52,026 nucleotides of DNA from a bacterium (GCA_023150945.1 JAKLJX010000012.1:1-52026); one strand, 5' to 3'. Positions 9,112-18,513 are shown, numbered from the stretch's first letter. Numbers and translations: made by a program. Notes: generated from the sequence alone by a model not told the origin.

Positions 9112-12100
9112 CTATTTCACCACTGCAATTTTGATCACCTTCATCACCTTCTCGGTTTCGCCCTGGGCTTCGACTTTCGCCAGATATACGCCGCTTTGCA
9201 CGCCCTCGAGCTGCCATTCCACCTCATTGTCGGCTTGCGCCAGTCCCGGACCTTCAAGCTCAGTCACCAAATCGCCGGCGGTATCAAAGATCGAGATTTT
9301 CACTTTCGCGGTGCCGTTCAGGCGATAGCGAATACGCGTGGAACCCTCGCGCGCCGGATTGGGGTAATTGTAAACCGATTGTTCCGGCATCAGCTTGCCT
9401 TCTGCAATCACCGGTGTTTCGCGCGCCGGATTGAGGCTAGTTTGCGCAGCATCGCGGTGATACATCAGCCAATCCGCTTGCCCACTGCTTTCGGGCATGC
9501 GCCACACATGCACAAAACCGCTACCGGAAGCGCCGACGAGTTCGAGCTTGCCGTCATTGTCGAGATCACCGGCCGCAAGAGAGCCGTGACCCGGCCCCGG
9601 CAGCGCCAGCGGAAATCCTTCCACCAAAGAGCCATTACCGCGATAGGCATAAACGTTGCCGTCAACGCCAGGCACGATTATTTCCCGCCCGCCGCCGCCA
9701 TCCACATCTGCGATGATGGGCGATATCAAATCCTGCGCTGCATTGGCAGTTTTCTGTTGTGCGCCAATTTTGCGAGGAAAATTCTCGGTGAGCACGCCGT
9801 TGTAGTTCACGGCAAACAGTTGATTCCCGGCAGCCAGCACAACTTCCTTGCGGCCGTCGCGATTGAGGTCGCCAATCGCCAGTCCGCCAATAGCGTCGCC
9901 GAAATCCAACACAACTTGCTCAGCGCCTTGATTGGTCGGAAAAAACAACCGGCCATCCTGCTCCGCAACCAAACCTTCGATTTGGCCATCATTGTCGACA
10001 TCAGCAATTGCAAATGCGCCGTTGGGCGCCGGCCCGCGCGAGAGCGGCAACGGTGGGTTACTGAAAACTGCAACGCCCTCCTCGCTCAAGATAGCCGAAC
10101 CATTATCCAGGGCCACCAGCAAACCATTTCCCAGCAGAGAAAGACCCCGCACCGGCCGTTGCAGCGCGGTTTGCCAACGCAATTCCCCGGCGCCGGTAAA
10201 TGAGAAAACCGTGCCGGCTTCATTGCCGCAAAAAATATTCTTCGTCTCTGCACGCACAACCACGTTTGACTGGGTTGCGCCCACCTCAACCTGCCAGGCC
10301 AAATCCGCACGGCCATTGCCATCGTCATCTTTTGCCTGCCAGACCTGGAGTTTCCCCTCTTGCAACAAGGCAATGATTTCCGCGCGGCCGTCGCCAACCA
10401 CGTCGGCAAGCGCGGGCGGAGAAGCCAACGGCCCGCCCTCAACAAAGGTTGCGCGCGGAATCTGCGCCGTCAAACCGTTGGGTTGGGTGACGGTTGCCAC
10501 GTCACCGTTTGCGATGACTTTGCTGCCGTCCGCCTGCCACGCGAATATCTCTCCGGAAACAGTTGCCGCGACAATGTCCGTTCTGCCATCGCCGGAGAGA
10601 TCCGCCAGCATGGGCGAAAGCACCACAGCCGCACTGCCTCCGGCATATTGCGGAAAGTTCGGCACGGCAAATTGATTGCGCAGGGAGAATGTCATCACCG
10701 GCGCAATATCGGAAAAATTTGTGATCACAATGCCGGTATTCGAGCCGTTGTTCGCGGCAGTGCTCGGAATGGTTTTGGGGCCAAAACTCACCGGCTCATC
10801 GGGCCGCAAATATTCCGTGATCACCGGGTTCTTCGACCACCAGGCGTCTTCGGGCAAACCCAGCTCGCTGCCGGAGCCGGGATCGAGAAAGCCATAAAAA
10901 CGCCCGATGTCCTGCGCGCCGTCAGCTTCTTCGAGATCGACGCCGCGGTGATCAGCGTCGGCATTGACGCGGTTGCTGGCGTAATTCGCGCGAATGATGC
11001 TTTCATCAATATGCCAAATCAAAATGCCGGGGCCGGGCAAGGCGCGGTTGTTTTGATCAACGGTGTACGGCAAACCGAAATCGTATTCATCGACTTGCGT
11101 AATCACGCTGATGGCCTGCTCCGCGGCAAAATCATTCTCGCGAAATTGAATGCGCACGCCGTTGACGTCGCGTCCGGAGGCAATACGATCGCCGTTGACG
11201 TCGCGCGAGCGGTTTTCCAATAGAAAGTATTCGCTGTCGGTGATCGGGATTTTGTAGATCTTATTGGGATTGTGGGCCAACGCTGCCGCGATTTCAAAAT
11301 TCTCGCCGCTGGTGATGACAATTGGCTCTTCCCAGCCGAGAAAAACCTTGGACCAGGCCTCGGGCTGCGCCGGAATCAAGCCTTGATAGTTGTTCGAGCC
11401 TTGATCCATCAAGCCAAATTGCCCAATGCCGGAGGCGCCGGTTTCGGTATTGAATAGATTTGGCAAACCGAGCTGATAGCCAAACATCAACGTCGAGGTG
11501 CCGAGCAAGCCGAACTCGATCAAGCCGCTGCCGGCAATCTCGCGCGATTGGGTTTCCGGCAGCAGAATGCCATCTTCGACAAAGAATGTTCCGTTTTGCA
11601 CCGCGATGCCGCGATAGCCCGGATCGTTGTTGCCCAGGTCTTTGCGCAAATCATTCAGGTTCAAAAAGGCGCTGGAAATGTCATTGGGGGTATTGTCGAT
11701 CTCTTCGTCGAAATCCTCGCCGATGCCGGCGTGAAAAACGATGAAGCTGTCGAAGCGCGAGAAATCCACCCCGCCGGCAGCATCGGCAGCGTTAATGGCG
11801 TCGCGCAGCAGCTCGGCCAGGCGGCGGTCGCGCTCGGCGCTGTCGCGGCCCGGGCCATAATACTTCATCTCCTGCGCAAGCTGATAGCCGGCGTTGTCAT
11901 CGTTCGGCCACACTTCGAACGTCAGCGTGACCTTGCCCTGCGAGACGTTTTTGTAGTAGTTCGCCAGGGCGGTGAGCTGGGCGGCGAAATAGGCGCGATT
12001 GTGCGGCGGCGGATCAATGGTCTTGTTGGGATCCGCCGCGAGCATGAAGCCGCCATCGCCGGTGGTTTGCTCGCTGGCATCGCGCTGAAACTCGACGCGC

Positions 12101-12339
12101 AGGGCGAGAATGGCGAGCGTATCTGGCAACACGGCTGCTGTGAAAGCGGAAGAGGATTTTGCGAGAAGCGCTGATTGCAGCAGGCGCTGACTGGGCTGGC
12201 TGGCGCGATAATGCGGGCGCAAACGCGCACGCGGGGATTGCCAGCCGGTCGAATTTGCCTCAGGTGCGGAGCTGGCAAAACTCAACCAGGGTAACAACAG
12301 CAAAACCGACAGAGCGGATCCGAACAGGCGATTTGGCAT
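9112..12339 (-). CDS. Secreted M6-like protein without the zinc motif, FG-GAP repeats, sorting tail
   Basis: The 1075-residue product begins MPNRLFGSALSVLLLLPWLS, a signal peptide; the in-frame start at 12402 would add 21 residues before it. Residues about 70-560 resemble M6 (immune inhibitor A-like) metalloproteases, including GLPNLFNT, ASGIGQFGLMDQGS and ILIWHIDESII. Where the family has HExxH, however, this protein has LMFGY (284-288), so it is probably catalytically dead. From about 570 there are seven or so FG-GAP/VCBS calcium-loop repeats such as DLSGDGRTDIV and DLNRDGRKEVV. The end has YNYPNPAREGSTRIRY and GVYLAKVEAQG, typical of type IX (Por) sorting or FlgD-like tails. A porV-like gene lies directly upstream. 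Confidence 0.85.
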   Translation of the reverse strand: MPNRLFGSALSVLLLLPWLSFASSAPEANSTGWQSPRARLRPHYRASQPSQRLLQSALLAKSSSAFTAAVLPDTLAILALRVEFQRDASEQTTGDGGFMLAADPNKTIDPPPHNRAYFAAQLTALANYYKNVSQGKVTLTFEVWPNDDNAGYQLAQEMKYYGPGRDSAERDRRLAELLRDAINAADAAGGVDFSRFDSFIVFHAGIGEDFDEEIDNTPNDISSAFLNLNDLRKDLGNNDPGYRGIAVQNGTFFVEDGILLPETQSREIAGSGLIEFGLLGTSTLMFGYQLGLPNLFNTETGASGIGQFGLMDQGSNNYQGLIPAQPEAWSKVFLGWEEPIVITSGENFEIAAALAHNPNKIYKIPITDSEYFLLENRSRDVNGDRIASGRDVNGVRIQFRENDFAAEQAISVITQVDEYDFGLPYTVDQNNRALPGPGILIWHIDESIIRANYASNRVNADADHRGVDLEEADGAQDIGRFYGFLDPGSGSELGLPEDAWWSKNPVITEYLRPDEPVSFGPKTIPSTAANNGSNTGIVITNFSDIAPVMTFSLRNQFAVPNFPQYAGGSAAVVLSPMLADLSGDGRTDIVAATVSGEIFAWQADGSKVIANGDVATVTQPNGLTAQIPRATFVEGGPLASPPALADVVGDGRAEIIALLQEGKLQVWQAKDDDGNGRADLAWQVEVGATQSNVVVRAETKNIFCGNEAGTVFSFTGAGELRWQTALQRPVRGLSLLGNGLLVALDNGSAILSEEGVAVFSNPPLPLSRGPAPNGAFAIADVDNDGQIEGLVAEQDGRLFFPTNQGAEQVVLDFGDAIGGLAIGDLNRDGRKEVVLAAGNQLFAVNYNGVLTENFPRKIGAQQKTANAAQDLISPIIADVDGGGGREIIVPGVDGNVYAYRGNGSLVEGFPLALPGPGHGSLAAGDLDNDGKLELVGASGSGFVHVWRMPESSGQADWLMYHRDAAQTSLNPARETPVIAEGKLMPEQSVYNYPNPAREGSTRIRYRLNGTAKVKISIFDTAGDLVTELEGPGLAQADNEVEWQLEGVQSGVYLAKVEAQGETEKVMKVIKIAVVK

Positions 12340-12502
12340 AGGTGATTCGAACGGGCGGTCAAAGTTCACAGGCGAGAGAAGAGCATTGATGGATTCTGGC
12401 ATCGCTGGAGTGATGGAACGTCAGGGCAGTCAACCGGCAACGCCGCAATTCCCAACCGCGCCGACCTTCCATCAATCCAACGATTCCACGCTCCCCGCGG
12501 TT

Positions 12503-13558
12503 TTACAGGCCAATGCCGAGCGAGATGCGCATGGTGTTGCTCAACGGGTGGCCTTCACCGGCGGAGATGTAACCGAAGTCCAGACCCAAACTGGAGTATT
12601 TCAAGCCCGCACCGAACGAAACATATTTCACGCGACCGACTCGGTCATAATGATACCCGGTGCGCAAGGCGACGAAGTTGTTGTACCAATACTCCGCGCC
12701 GACATTGTAGATGATGTGCTTCAACTCATCCTTGAGCGGCTCGTCGGTCCAGGCCGTGACCAGGGCTTTGAACACGGGATCAGCGCCGCCCTCCGGATTG
12801 GGCGCCACCAGCAGGCGGTCGAATTCGGTGGCAATCGTCAGGCTGTTGAATTCCTGCTTGATCAGATGATAGCTGAAACCCAGGCGCAGGTTGGTGGGCA
12901 GCGGGTCCGCTTGCGCGGCATCGATGTAGCTGATCTTCGGCCCGACATTGGTCAGGTTCACGCCGAAGTTGAAGCGGTCGAAGAAAAGATTGCGATGCAG
13001 GTAGCCCAGATCGACCGCAAATGCCGTGGCGCGGCCATCGCCCTGCTCCGCGCCGGCGCCGCGCGGCGCCAGGTTGCTGTAGATGAATTTCAGCGTCACA
13101 CCGGCGGCACTATTGGCTGAAAGCTTGGTGCCGTAGGAGCCCGCCAGTGCCAGCTCATAGCTGCTGAATTCACCCAGCGGGTCGGGGCTGGTTTCACCGG
13201 TGATAATTTGGGTGCCCAGGTTGATGAACGTGAGCGACAGGCCGGCAGTGCCGACATTTCCCATTGGGCGCACGACGGTGGCATAGTCATAATACAAATC
13301 ACTCGCGAGCTCCGGCAGCCAGTTGGAATGCATCAGCGCGAGCTGGGATTTCTCCTGAAAAGCCAAGCCCGCCGGATTCCAGTACGTGGCAGTGGCATCA
13401 TCGGCGATCGAAACGAAAGATTCGCCCATGCCGGCGGCGCGCGCTCCCGGCGCAATCAACAGAAACAAGACACCGCTGCTGCCCGGCCCCTGCGCCAAAG
13501 CGAGTGACCCGGGAAGCAGCAAGGCACACAGGCTGAAAAGCATGATCGTCTTTTTCAT
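12503..13558 (-). CDS. PorV/PorQ family outer-membrane protein
   Basis: The 351-residue protein starts MKKTIMLFSLCALLLPGSLA, a signal peptide. The start at 13558 is chosen over one 42 bases upstream because AGGAGA lies eight bases before it. The mature N-terminus reads GARAAGMGESFVSIADDATA, then YWNPAGLA, the UPF0164/PorV-PorQ signature related to FadL-type barrels. The rest is strand-rich and ends SLGIGL. In type IX secretion PorV shuttles cargo to the attachment complex; in this lineage the family is broad and its role less certain. It is the first gene of the block, with the sorting-tail protein 163 bases downstream. Confidence 0.85.
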   Translation of the reverse strand: MKKTIMLFSLCALLLPGSLALAQGPGSSGVLFLLIAPGARAAGMGESFVSIADDATATYWNPAGLAFQEKSQLALMHSNWLPELASDLYYDYATVVRPMGNVGTAGLSLTFINLGTQIITGETSPDPLGEFSSYELALAGSYGTKLSANSAAGVTLKFIYSNLAPRGAGAEQGDGRATAFAVDLGYLHRNLFFDRFNFGVNLTNVGPKISYIDAAQADPLPTNLRLGFSYHLIKQEFNSLTIATEFDRLLVAPNPEGGADPVFKALVTAWTDEPLKDELKHIIYNVGAEYWYNNFVALRTGYHYDRVGRVKYVSFGAGLKYSSLGLDFGYISAGEGHPLSNTMRISLGIGL

Positions 13559-14185
13559 AATCAAAATCTCCTGACTTGGAAGATGAAACTGGTTTGGCAA
13601 ATTCTATAAACAAAAAAACCGAAAACGCGGGCGTCACGACGCAGCCCTCAGGGTGTCTTTGCTGACTTATTCGCCGCCCATTCTGCGATTCGGCTAGAAG
13701 TCAGGCACCCAGCGTTTCGGTTCCAATCAGCCGCCACCGAACACTCGCTTCGTCGGGATTCAACTACGCTTGTTTCAAATGAGAAGACTGCAAATTCCTT
13801 CATTGAATCCCGTAGCGAACGTCGAATAGGCTGGCTCCAAGAAATTGAACAGGTCAGGTAATGAGTTGTTTCGATTTCTGAACGGCGCAAAAGTAGAAAT
13901 TTGGGCAGTGATTGTCAAGGGCTTTTTTGGTGGCGGCAGCGGCCGCATTGCCCTCTGCCGGCGGCCTGGTTTGGCCAGGCACGGCAGCCTGCGCCATGCG
14001 GGCCCGCTTTCCCCCCTGGCAAATCACGAGTCTATACCTGCACTGCGGCGCGGCTGCAGAGACAGGGGAATCGGGGTCAGGACGATGCCGCTTGGCCAGC
14101 GCGGGTGGCAGACCGGCATGCCCCTCCACTGCTGGAATCCGGGGGCGTGGGCATGAGGCGGGGCTGGTGGCCCTGCCCTCTCGCT
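13559..14185. other. Intergenic stretch with leader and inverted repeat
   Basis: No convincing gene is seen in these 627 bases. The porV-proximal end (13559-13640) is relatively AT-rich, with TATAGA as a possible -10 element for the minus-strand block, and holds its Shine-Dalgarno site. Further on is an imperfect inverted repeat whose perfect core CGGGATTCAA (13754-13763) pairs with TTGAATCCCG (13803-13812). The remainder up to gcvH is GC-rich without open frames of family-like composition. Confidence 0.45.
13754..13812. repeat. Imperfect inverted repeat
   Basis: The arms CGGGATTCAA and TTGAATCCCG form a perfect 10-bp stem around a 39-base loop. The similarity extends imperfectly outwards (TCGCTTCGT on the left against ACG/AGCGAACG on the right). 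It lies between the porV leader and gcvH. It could be a remnant of a small mobile element or a fold in the transcript; nothing shows which. Confidence 0.4.
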
Positions 14186-14563
14186 TCAGGCGATCAGTTT
14201 CTCATAGTCCGAGGCCGCGAGCAGAGCCTGACGCTCCCCGGGGTTGGAAGTTTTCAATTTGATCATCCAACCCTCGCCGTAGCAGTCTTGATTGATCAGC
14301 TCCGGCTTTTCCGTCAGGGCGGGATTGACCTCCAGCACGGTGCCGCTGAGCGGGGCAAACAAGTCCGAAACTGCCTTGACCGCCTCGACGGTGCCGAAGG
14401 GCTGCATCTGCGTGGTCGTGGCGCCCACGGCCGGCAACTCAACGTAAACGATGTCGCCCAACTGGCCCTGCGCATAGTCGGTAATTCCAATGGTGGCGAC
14501 TTCACCTTCGATCTTGACCCACTCATGCTCTTTGGTGTAGAGTAGATTCGTTGGGATAGCCAT
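14186..14563 (-). CDS. gcvH: Glycine cleavage system H protein
   Basis: The 125-residue lipoyl-carrier protein shows the family pattern from YTKEHEWV through ITDYAQGQLGDIVYVELP to GTVEAVKAVSDLFAPLSG. The lysine in VEAVKAVSD is the lipoylation site, and the C-terminus carries GEGWMIKLK. It carries the aminomethyl group between P and T proteins of glycine cleavage and in many bacteria also serves in lipoate assembly. AGGAG stands six bases before the ATG. It follows accC by 23 bases, so it is probably cotranscribed with the acetyl-CoA carboxylase genes. No gcvP or gcvT is present in the window. Confidence 0.95.
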   Translation of the reverse strand: MAIPTNLLYTKEHEWVKIEGEVATIGITDYAQGQLGDIVYVELPAVGATTTQMQPFGTVEAVKAVSDLFAPLSGTVLEVNPALTEKPELINQDCYGEGWMIKLKTSNPGERQALLAASDYEKLIA

Positions 14564-14586
14564 GGGTTGCTCCTCGCCGGATGAGA

Positions 14587-15948
14587 TTATTTGGACTTGG
14601 CAGTCGCCGCCGTGCGGCTAAAGAAGTTTTCCACGAACTTGACATTGAGGCTGCCGGATTGAAAAACGGCGTCTGCCATGACTTTTTGATGGAAGGGAAT
14701 GGTGGTGGCAATGCCTTCGACGACGAATTCTTCCAGGGCGCGCTCCATGCGCTCGATGGCCTCCGCGCGCGATTTGCCATGGGCGATCAACTTGGCGATC
14801 AGGGAATCATAGAACGGCGGGATCATGTAGCCGGCATAGGCATGGGTGTCGACGCGGATGCCGATGCCGCCGGGCACGTGCCAGGTGACGATGCGCCCCG
14901 GGGACGGGCGAAATTCCTTGTCCGGGTCCTCCGCGTTGATGCGGCACTCAATCGCGTGGCCGCGCATTTTGAAATTGGGGTTGAGATTGTCGATTTTTTC
15001 CCCGCGCGCCACTCGAATCTGCTCCTTGACCAAATCGAGGCCGAACACCGATTCCGTCACCGGATGCTCGACCTGGATGCGCGTGTTCATTTCCATGAAG
15101 TAGAACTTGCCGTTGTCGAACAGAAACTCGATGGTGCCGGCATTCTCATAATTGACACTCTTGGCCCCGCGCACCGCCGCCTCGCACATTTGCTGGCGCA
15201 ATTCCTCGGTAAGCGCGGGCGAGGGCGCTTCTTCGATGAGTTTCTGATGCTTGCGCTGAATGGAGCATTCGCGTTCGCCCAGCGCCACCACATTGCCGTG
15301 GGAATCGCCGATGAGCTGGATCTCGATGTGACGCGGCTGCTCGAAATACTTTTCCACATAGACCGCGGGGTTGCCGAAGGCCGCGCCGGCCTCCGACTGC
15401 GCCTGGTCGAAGGAGCGCGCCAGCTCGCTTTTTTCGCGCACCACGCGCATGCCGCGCCCGCCGCCGCCGGCGGAGGCTTTGACGATGATGGGATAACCAA
15501 ACTCCTCCGCAAAGGCCAGCGCTGCTTCGGCATTGGGCAGAATGCCGTCGCTGCCCGGAATGGTCGGCACGCCCGCCCGGCGCATGGTTTCCTTGGCCAG
15601 CGCCTTGTCGCCCATGGCGTTGATCATTTCGGGGGTTGGGCCGATGAAGCGAATGTTGCAGGAGGCACAGATTTCGGCAAAGTGGGCGTTTTCGGCGAGG
15701 AAGCCATAGCCGGGGTGAATCGCGTCCGCGTTGGTCACCTCCGCGGCGCTGATCAGGCGCGGAATATTGAGGTAGCTTTCCTTGCTGGGTCCGGCGCCGA
15801 TGCAAACGGCCTCATCGGCAAAGCGCACGTGCAGCGAGTCTGCGTCTGCTTCGGAATACACCGCCACCGTCTTGATGCTCAGTTCCTTGCAGGCACGGAT
15901 GATGCGGAGCGCAATCTCGCCGCGATTCGCGATCAGAACTTTTTTCAA
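14587..15948 (-). CDS. accC: Acetyl-CoA carboxylase biotin carboxylase subunit
   Basis: The 453-residue protein has the standard length and domain order of AccC. The N-terminal biotin carboxylase domain is [20 protein letters not shown], with the ATP-grasp domain carrying [10 protein letters not shown] (the glycine-rich lid), [10 protein letters not shown], and [13 protein letters not shown] with its catalytic Arg and Glu. The C-terminal biotin carboxylase domain includes ECRINAEDP. It carboxylates biotin on AccB using ATP and bicarbonate, the first half-reaction of fatty-acid synthesis. Its ATG overlaps the accB stop by four bases. Longer, shorter and fused pyruvate-carboxylase variants are excluded by the length. 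Confidence 0.97.
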   Translation of the reverse strand: MKKVLIANRGEIALRIIRACKELSIKTVAVYSEADADSLHVRFADEAVCIGAGPSKESYLNIPRLISAAEVTNADAIHPGYGFLAENAHFAEICASCNIRFIGPTPEMINAMGDKALAKETMRRAGVPTIPGSDGILPNAEAALAFAEEFGYPIIVKASAGGGGRGMRVVREKSELARSFDQAQSEAGAAFGNPAVYVEKYFEQPRHIEIQLIGDSHGNVVALGERECSIQRKHQKLIEEAPSPALTEELRQQMCEAAVRGAKSVNYENAGTIEFLFDNGKFYFMEMNTRIQVEHPVTESVFGLDLVKEQIRVARGEKIDNLNPNFKMRGHAIECRINAEDPDKEFRPSPGRIVTWHVPGGIGIRVDTHAYAGYMIPPFYDSLIAKLIAHGKSRAEAIERMERALEEFVVEGIATTIPFHQKVMADAVFQSGSLNVKFVENFFSRTAATAKSK

Positions 15949-16448
15949 AGTTTTTCGACCCGGAAAAGAGGTTGGTTGTACTCGACCGGCTGACCGTTTT
16001 CCACGAAAATCTCGACGATGCGGCAGGCAAACTCCGCCTCGATCTCATTCATGAGTTTCATCGCTTCGATAATGCACAAGACGTGGCCCTTGGAGATGGT
16101 GTCGCCGGTGTTGACATAAGGCTCGGCATCAGGCGCGGGCGAGCGGTAGAAGGTGCCCACCATCGGTGATTTGATCTCGATGAGGTTCTTCTGGCTGGCG
16201 GGTGCCGGCGTGCTGCCGGCTGGCGGCTCCTGCCCTGCTGCCGGCGAGAGGGCACCAGGAGCCGGCACGGGCTGCCGCAGGGATTGATCCGGCACGAAGA
16301 AGTGGCCGGCAGCCATGGGCAGGGGCGCATGCGCATTGCCGGGATACTTTGAAATCCGAACCTTGCTGCCGCGCTGGGTGACTTCCAAGTCCACGATGCC
16401 GCTGGTTTCAACGATCTTCACCAGTTCTCTGATTTCATCCAAATTCAT
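15945..16448 (-). CDS. accB: Acetyl-CoA carboxylase biotin carboxyl carrier protein
   Basis: The chosen start gives 167 residues beginning [18 protein letters not shown], the normal AccB N-terminus, with GGAGG just upstream. In-frame ATGs at 16586 and 16808 would add 46 or 120 residues of low-similarity, Lys/Ser-rich sequence and seem less likely. A Pro/Ala-rich linker joins the N-terminal part to the biotinyl domain, which has [19 protein letters not shown] and the biotin-attachment motif [11 protein letters not shown]. It carries carboxybiotin between AccC and the carboxyltransferase. The ATGA overlap with accC indicates translational coupling. Its upstream region is interrupted at 16908 by an insertion sequence. 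Confidence 0.93.
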   Translation of the reverse strand: MNLDEIRELVKIVETSGIVDLEVTQRGSKVRISKYPGNAHAPLPMAAGHFFVPDQSLRQPVPAPGALSPAAGQEPPAGSTPAPASQKNLIEIKSPMVGTFYRSPAPDAEPYVNTGDTISKGHVLCIIEAMKLMNEIEAEFACRIVEIFVENGQPVEYNQPLFRVEKL

Positions 16449-16907
16449 ACCGCCTCCAGATGATTTCGATGTGGCGGTTAAGCCATTCTCTTCCTCGCTC
16501 GCAGCGCCGTCGGGCAACTTGCGTCCGGCCGGCAGGCTATTCCGGTCTGATGATGCTTTCTTGGCAGATTTTTTTTGCACGTTCATGAGTTTTTCCAGCC
16601 CGATCATTGGTTGAAGATGAGGCCTGCACCCGCCCTCGGCAAGCCCGGGTCGCGATGAGACCGATTCCGGCAAAAACGCAATTGGTGCGCCCTGGCCTGC
16701 GCCAGAGGAAGCGTGGTGTGCTGCGCGGCAAGGCACTCCCAAATGCAAAGCAGGCAGCGACACCCGTGTCACATTCGCCTCGCGATCCCTCTTACAAAAC
16801 AGGCGCAAAATATAACCGAACTTTTCTGAAAGTCAAATAGAAATCTTGGTGGCGGCAGGCCGCATTGGCTCATAAATATTGTTACCGAAGGTTTTTTGAA
16901 ATGGCGT

Positions 16908-16934
16908 CGTTGCCTCATAATATGTGTTACCCAA
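16908..16934 (+). repeat. Left terminal inverted repeat of the insertion sequence
   Basis: The 27 bases start CGTTGCCTCA and end TGTTACCCAA with a seven-base AT-rich middle. They pair with 18171-18198 in reverse complement, differing only in the AT-rich middle and by one base in length. Confidence 0.85.
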
Positions 16935-16949
16935 TCGTGGAGCCATACT

Positions 16950-18143
16950 ATGAGCAAGAAGTCAATTCACGAGTACGTGCAGGCTATCCTGGAGCGCTAT
17001 CGCCGTGCCGGTCGCAACACCAAAAAAGCCCTGCTCGATGAGTTTTGTCAGATTTGTGGTTTTCATCGGAAACATGCCATTCGACGGCTCAATCAAGCGC
17101 TTCGTTCACGCAGTGGTGTTCAAAGTCGGCGGCGTCACAACCATGTCGGGCGGCCCGCCAAATATAATCACCCTGAAGTGCTGGAGGTGTTGATGCGCAT
17201 CTGGCGCGCGATGAATTTGCCGTGCGCCAAACGCCTGCACGCCGCTTTATCGCTCTGGGTGCCAGCTTATGTCCAACACTTCGGCATTCGGCTCTCCAAA
17301 GGCGTTTTAGCGCTTTTGACGAGCATTTCGCCGGCGACGATCGACCGACTCTTAGCACCGCAACGCCCAAAGTACCAGCGCTTGGGTTTGGCCACCACCA
17401 AACCGGGTTCACTGCTGAAGAAGCACATCCCCATCAAAACCAATCAATGGGATGAAACCCGGCCGGGATTCTTGGAGGCCGACACCGTGGCCCATTGCGG
17501 CTCCACCACGGCAGGAATGTTTGTTTTTACTGTGAATATCGTCGATATCGCCACCGGCTGGACCGAGCAACGCGCGGTCTGGGGTAAAGGCGAACGCGAT
17601 GTGCTGGCGGCACTTCAAAGCATCGAAGCAACCTTGCCTTTTCCCATCCGAGGCTTTGATTGTGACAATGGCTCGGAGTTCTTAAATCATCACCTGCTCA
17701 AATATTTCACGCAGCGCAAAAATCCTGTGTCGCTGACCCGCTCTCGACCGTATCACAAAAACGATAATGCCCATATCGAAGAAAAAAACTGGACTCAGAT
17801 CCGACAATACCTCGGTTATGCACGCTTTGATCAGCCCGAAATTACCGCGTTGCTGAATGATCTCTATTGCCACGAATGGCGTTTATTCTTAAACTTCTTC
17901 ATCCCCTCGGTCAAACTCCTGGAGAAAACACGGAAAGGATCAAAAATCATCAAAAAACATGATGCTCCGAAAACCCCACTCGCGCGGGTACTCGGCGCAA
18001 CCGAAATCAACAAAAAGACCAAAGGACGGCTCCAAGCACAATACCAACTCTCCAACCCGTTTCACTTACAAGAGCAGATGAAAACAAAGATCAAAAGCAT
18101 TTTCACTGTCGTTCACCAAAAGACAACAGCAAAAGAACAATAA
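16950..18143 (+). CDS. Transposase with integrase-type (rve) catalytic domain
   Basis: The 397-residue protein starts MSKKSIHEYVQAILERYRRA with GGAG seven bases before the ATG; an earlier in-frame ATG at 16896 lies outside the element's left end. The N-terminal third has a helix-turn-helix region (KKALLDEFCQICGFHRKHAI and RRHNHVGRPAKYNHPEV). The catalytic core shows FLEADTVAHCG (Asp about 178), FDCDNGSEF (Asp about 239) and NDNAHIEEKNW (Glu about 277), the D-D-37-E spacing expected of retroviral-integrase-like transposases. The protein cuts and joins the element's ends. Similar stand-alone transposases are usually annotated only as integrase catalytic region. Confidence 0.92.
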   Translation: MSKKSIHEYVQAILERYRRAGRNTKKALLDEFCQICGFHRKHAIRRLNQALRSRSGVQSRRRHNHVGRPAKYNHPEVLEVLMRIWRAMNLPCAKRLHAALSLWVPAYVQHFGIRLSKGVLALLTSISPATIDRLLAPQRPKYQRLGLATTKPGSLLKKHIPIKTNQWDETRPGFLEADTVAHCGSTTAGMFVFTVNIVDIATGWTEQRAVWGKGERDVLAALQSIEATLPFPIRGFDCDNGSEFLNHHLLKYFTQRKNPVSLTRSRPYHKNDNAHIEEKNWTQIRQYLGYARFDQPEITALLNDLYCHEWRLFLNFFIPSVKLLEKTRKGSKIIKKHDAPKTPLARVLGATEINKKTKGRLQAQYQLSNPFHLQEQMKTKIKSIFTVVHQKTTAKEQ

Positions 18144-18170
18144 ATCAAAATCACCCCAGTTCTCACAAAT

Positions 18171-18198
18171 TTGGGTAACATTTAATTTTGAGGCAACG
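18171..18198 (-). repeat. Right terminal inverted repeat of the insertion sequence
   Basis: The 28 bases begin TTGGGTAACA and end TGAGGCAACG. Read on the other strand they match the left end: ten outer and ten inner bases are identical, and the AT-rich middle has eight bases instead of seven. Confidence 0.85.
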
Positions 18199-18327
18199 GG
18201 GGAAGGCGGTTCGTTGCAGACGGCGCAACGGATGAGTCTCGCAAGGTACCCGGGGCTGCGCCCCCACTTCGCAGGATCTCCGCGCCGCTCTCCGTTCTAC
18301 ACTCGCCTCACACCGGATAACAGGTGT

Positions 18328-18513
18328 CTACTCCCCGCCTTCCACGATTTTGATTTCTTCTTCGCTGAGGCCGTACAATTCATAAACAACTTGGTCGATT
18401 TGTTTGTCGGTGGCCTCGATTTGGCGCTGCAGGGCGGTTTTGTCGTGGCCGATTTTGACGGCGGCGAGTTGTTGGTGCAGGCCGAGCATGCGTTCGACCA
18501 ACACGTCAAATGA
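18328..18513 (-). pseudogene. C-terminal stub of a restriction-modification enzyme
   Basis: Directly after the stop of the TumE-like gene, and in the same frame, 61 codons read SFDVLVERMLGLHQQLA, then LQRQIEATDKQIDQVVYELY and GLSEEEIKIVEGGE before TAG. This is the typical C-terminal end of Eco57I-type or N-6 DNA methylase/restriction proteins (target-recognition tail, QIDxLVYELYGLTEEEI). Nothing of the catalytic part is present, so it is a leftover. An internal ATG (MLGLHQQL) could start a short peptide, but there is no reason to expect function. The IS right end lies 130 bases beyond the stop. Confidence 0.75.

Larger units (their letters stand above)
16908..18198 (+). mobile_element. Complete insertion sequence, DDE (rve) type
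   Basis: The element is about 1291 bp, bounded by near-perfect inverted ends, and holds one transposase gene reading left to right. The ends read CGTTGCCTCA...TGTTACCCAA. Outside them no longer target duplication is visible: CG flanks TTGCCTCA on both sides but is self-complementary, so a 2-bp duplication and a longer terminal repeat cannot be told apart. It sits about 460 bases upstream of the accB start, where the promoter of accB-accC-gcvH could lie. The gene is open along its whole length, so the element may still be active. I cannot assign an IS family with confidence. Confidence 0.85.

Noticed and set aside
7506-9134. A 542-codon plus-strand open frame opposite the peptidase-barrel fusion
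   Set aside because: Reverse image of a gene with clear HEYTH and WSPDG motifs.
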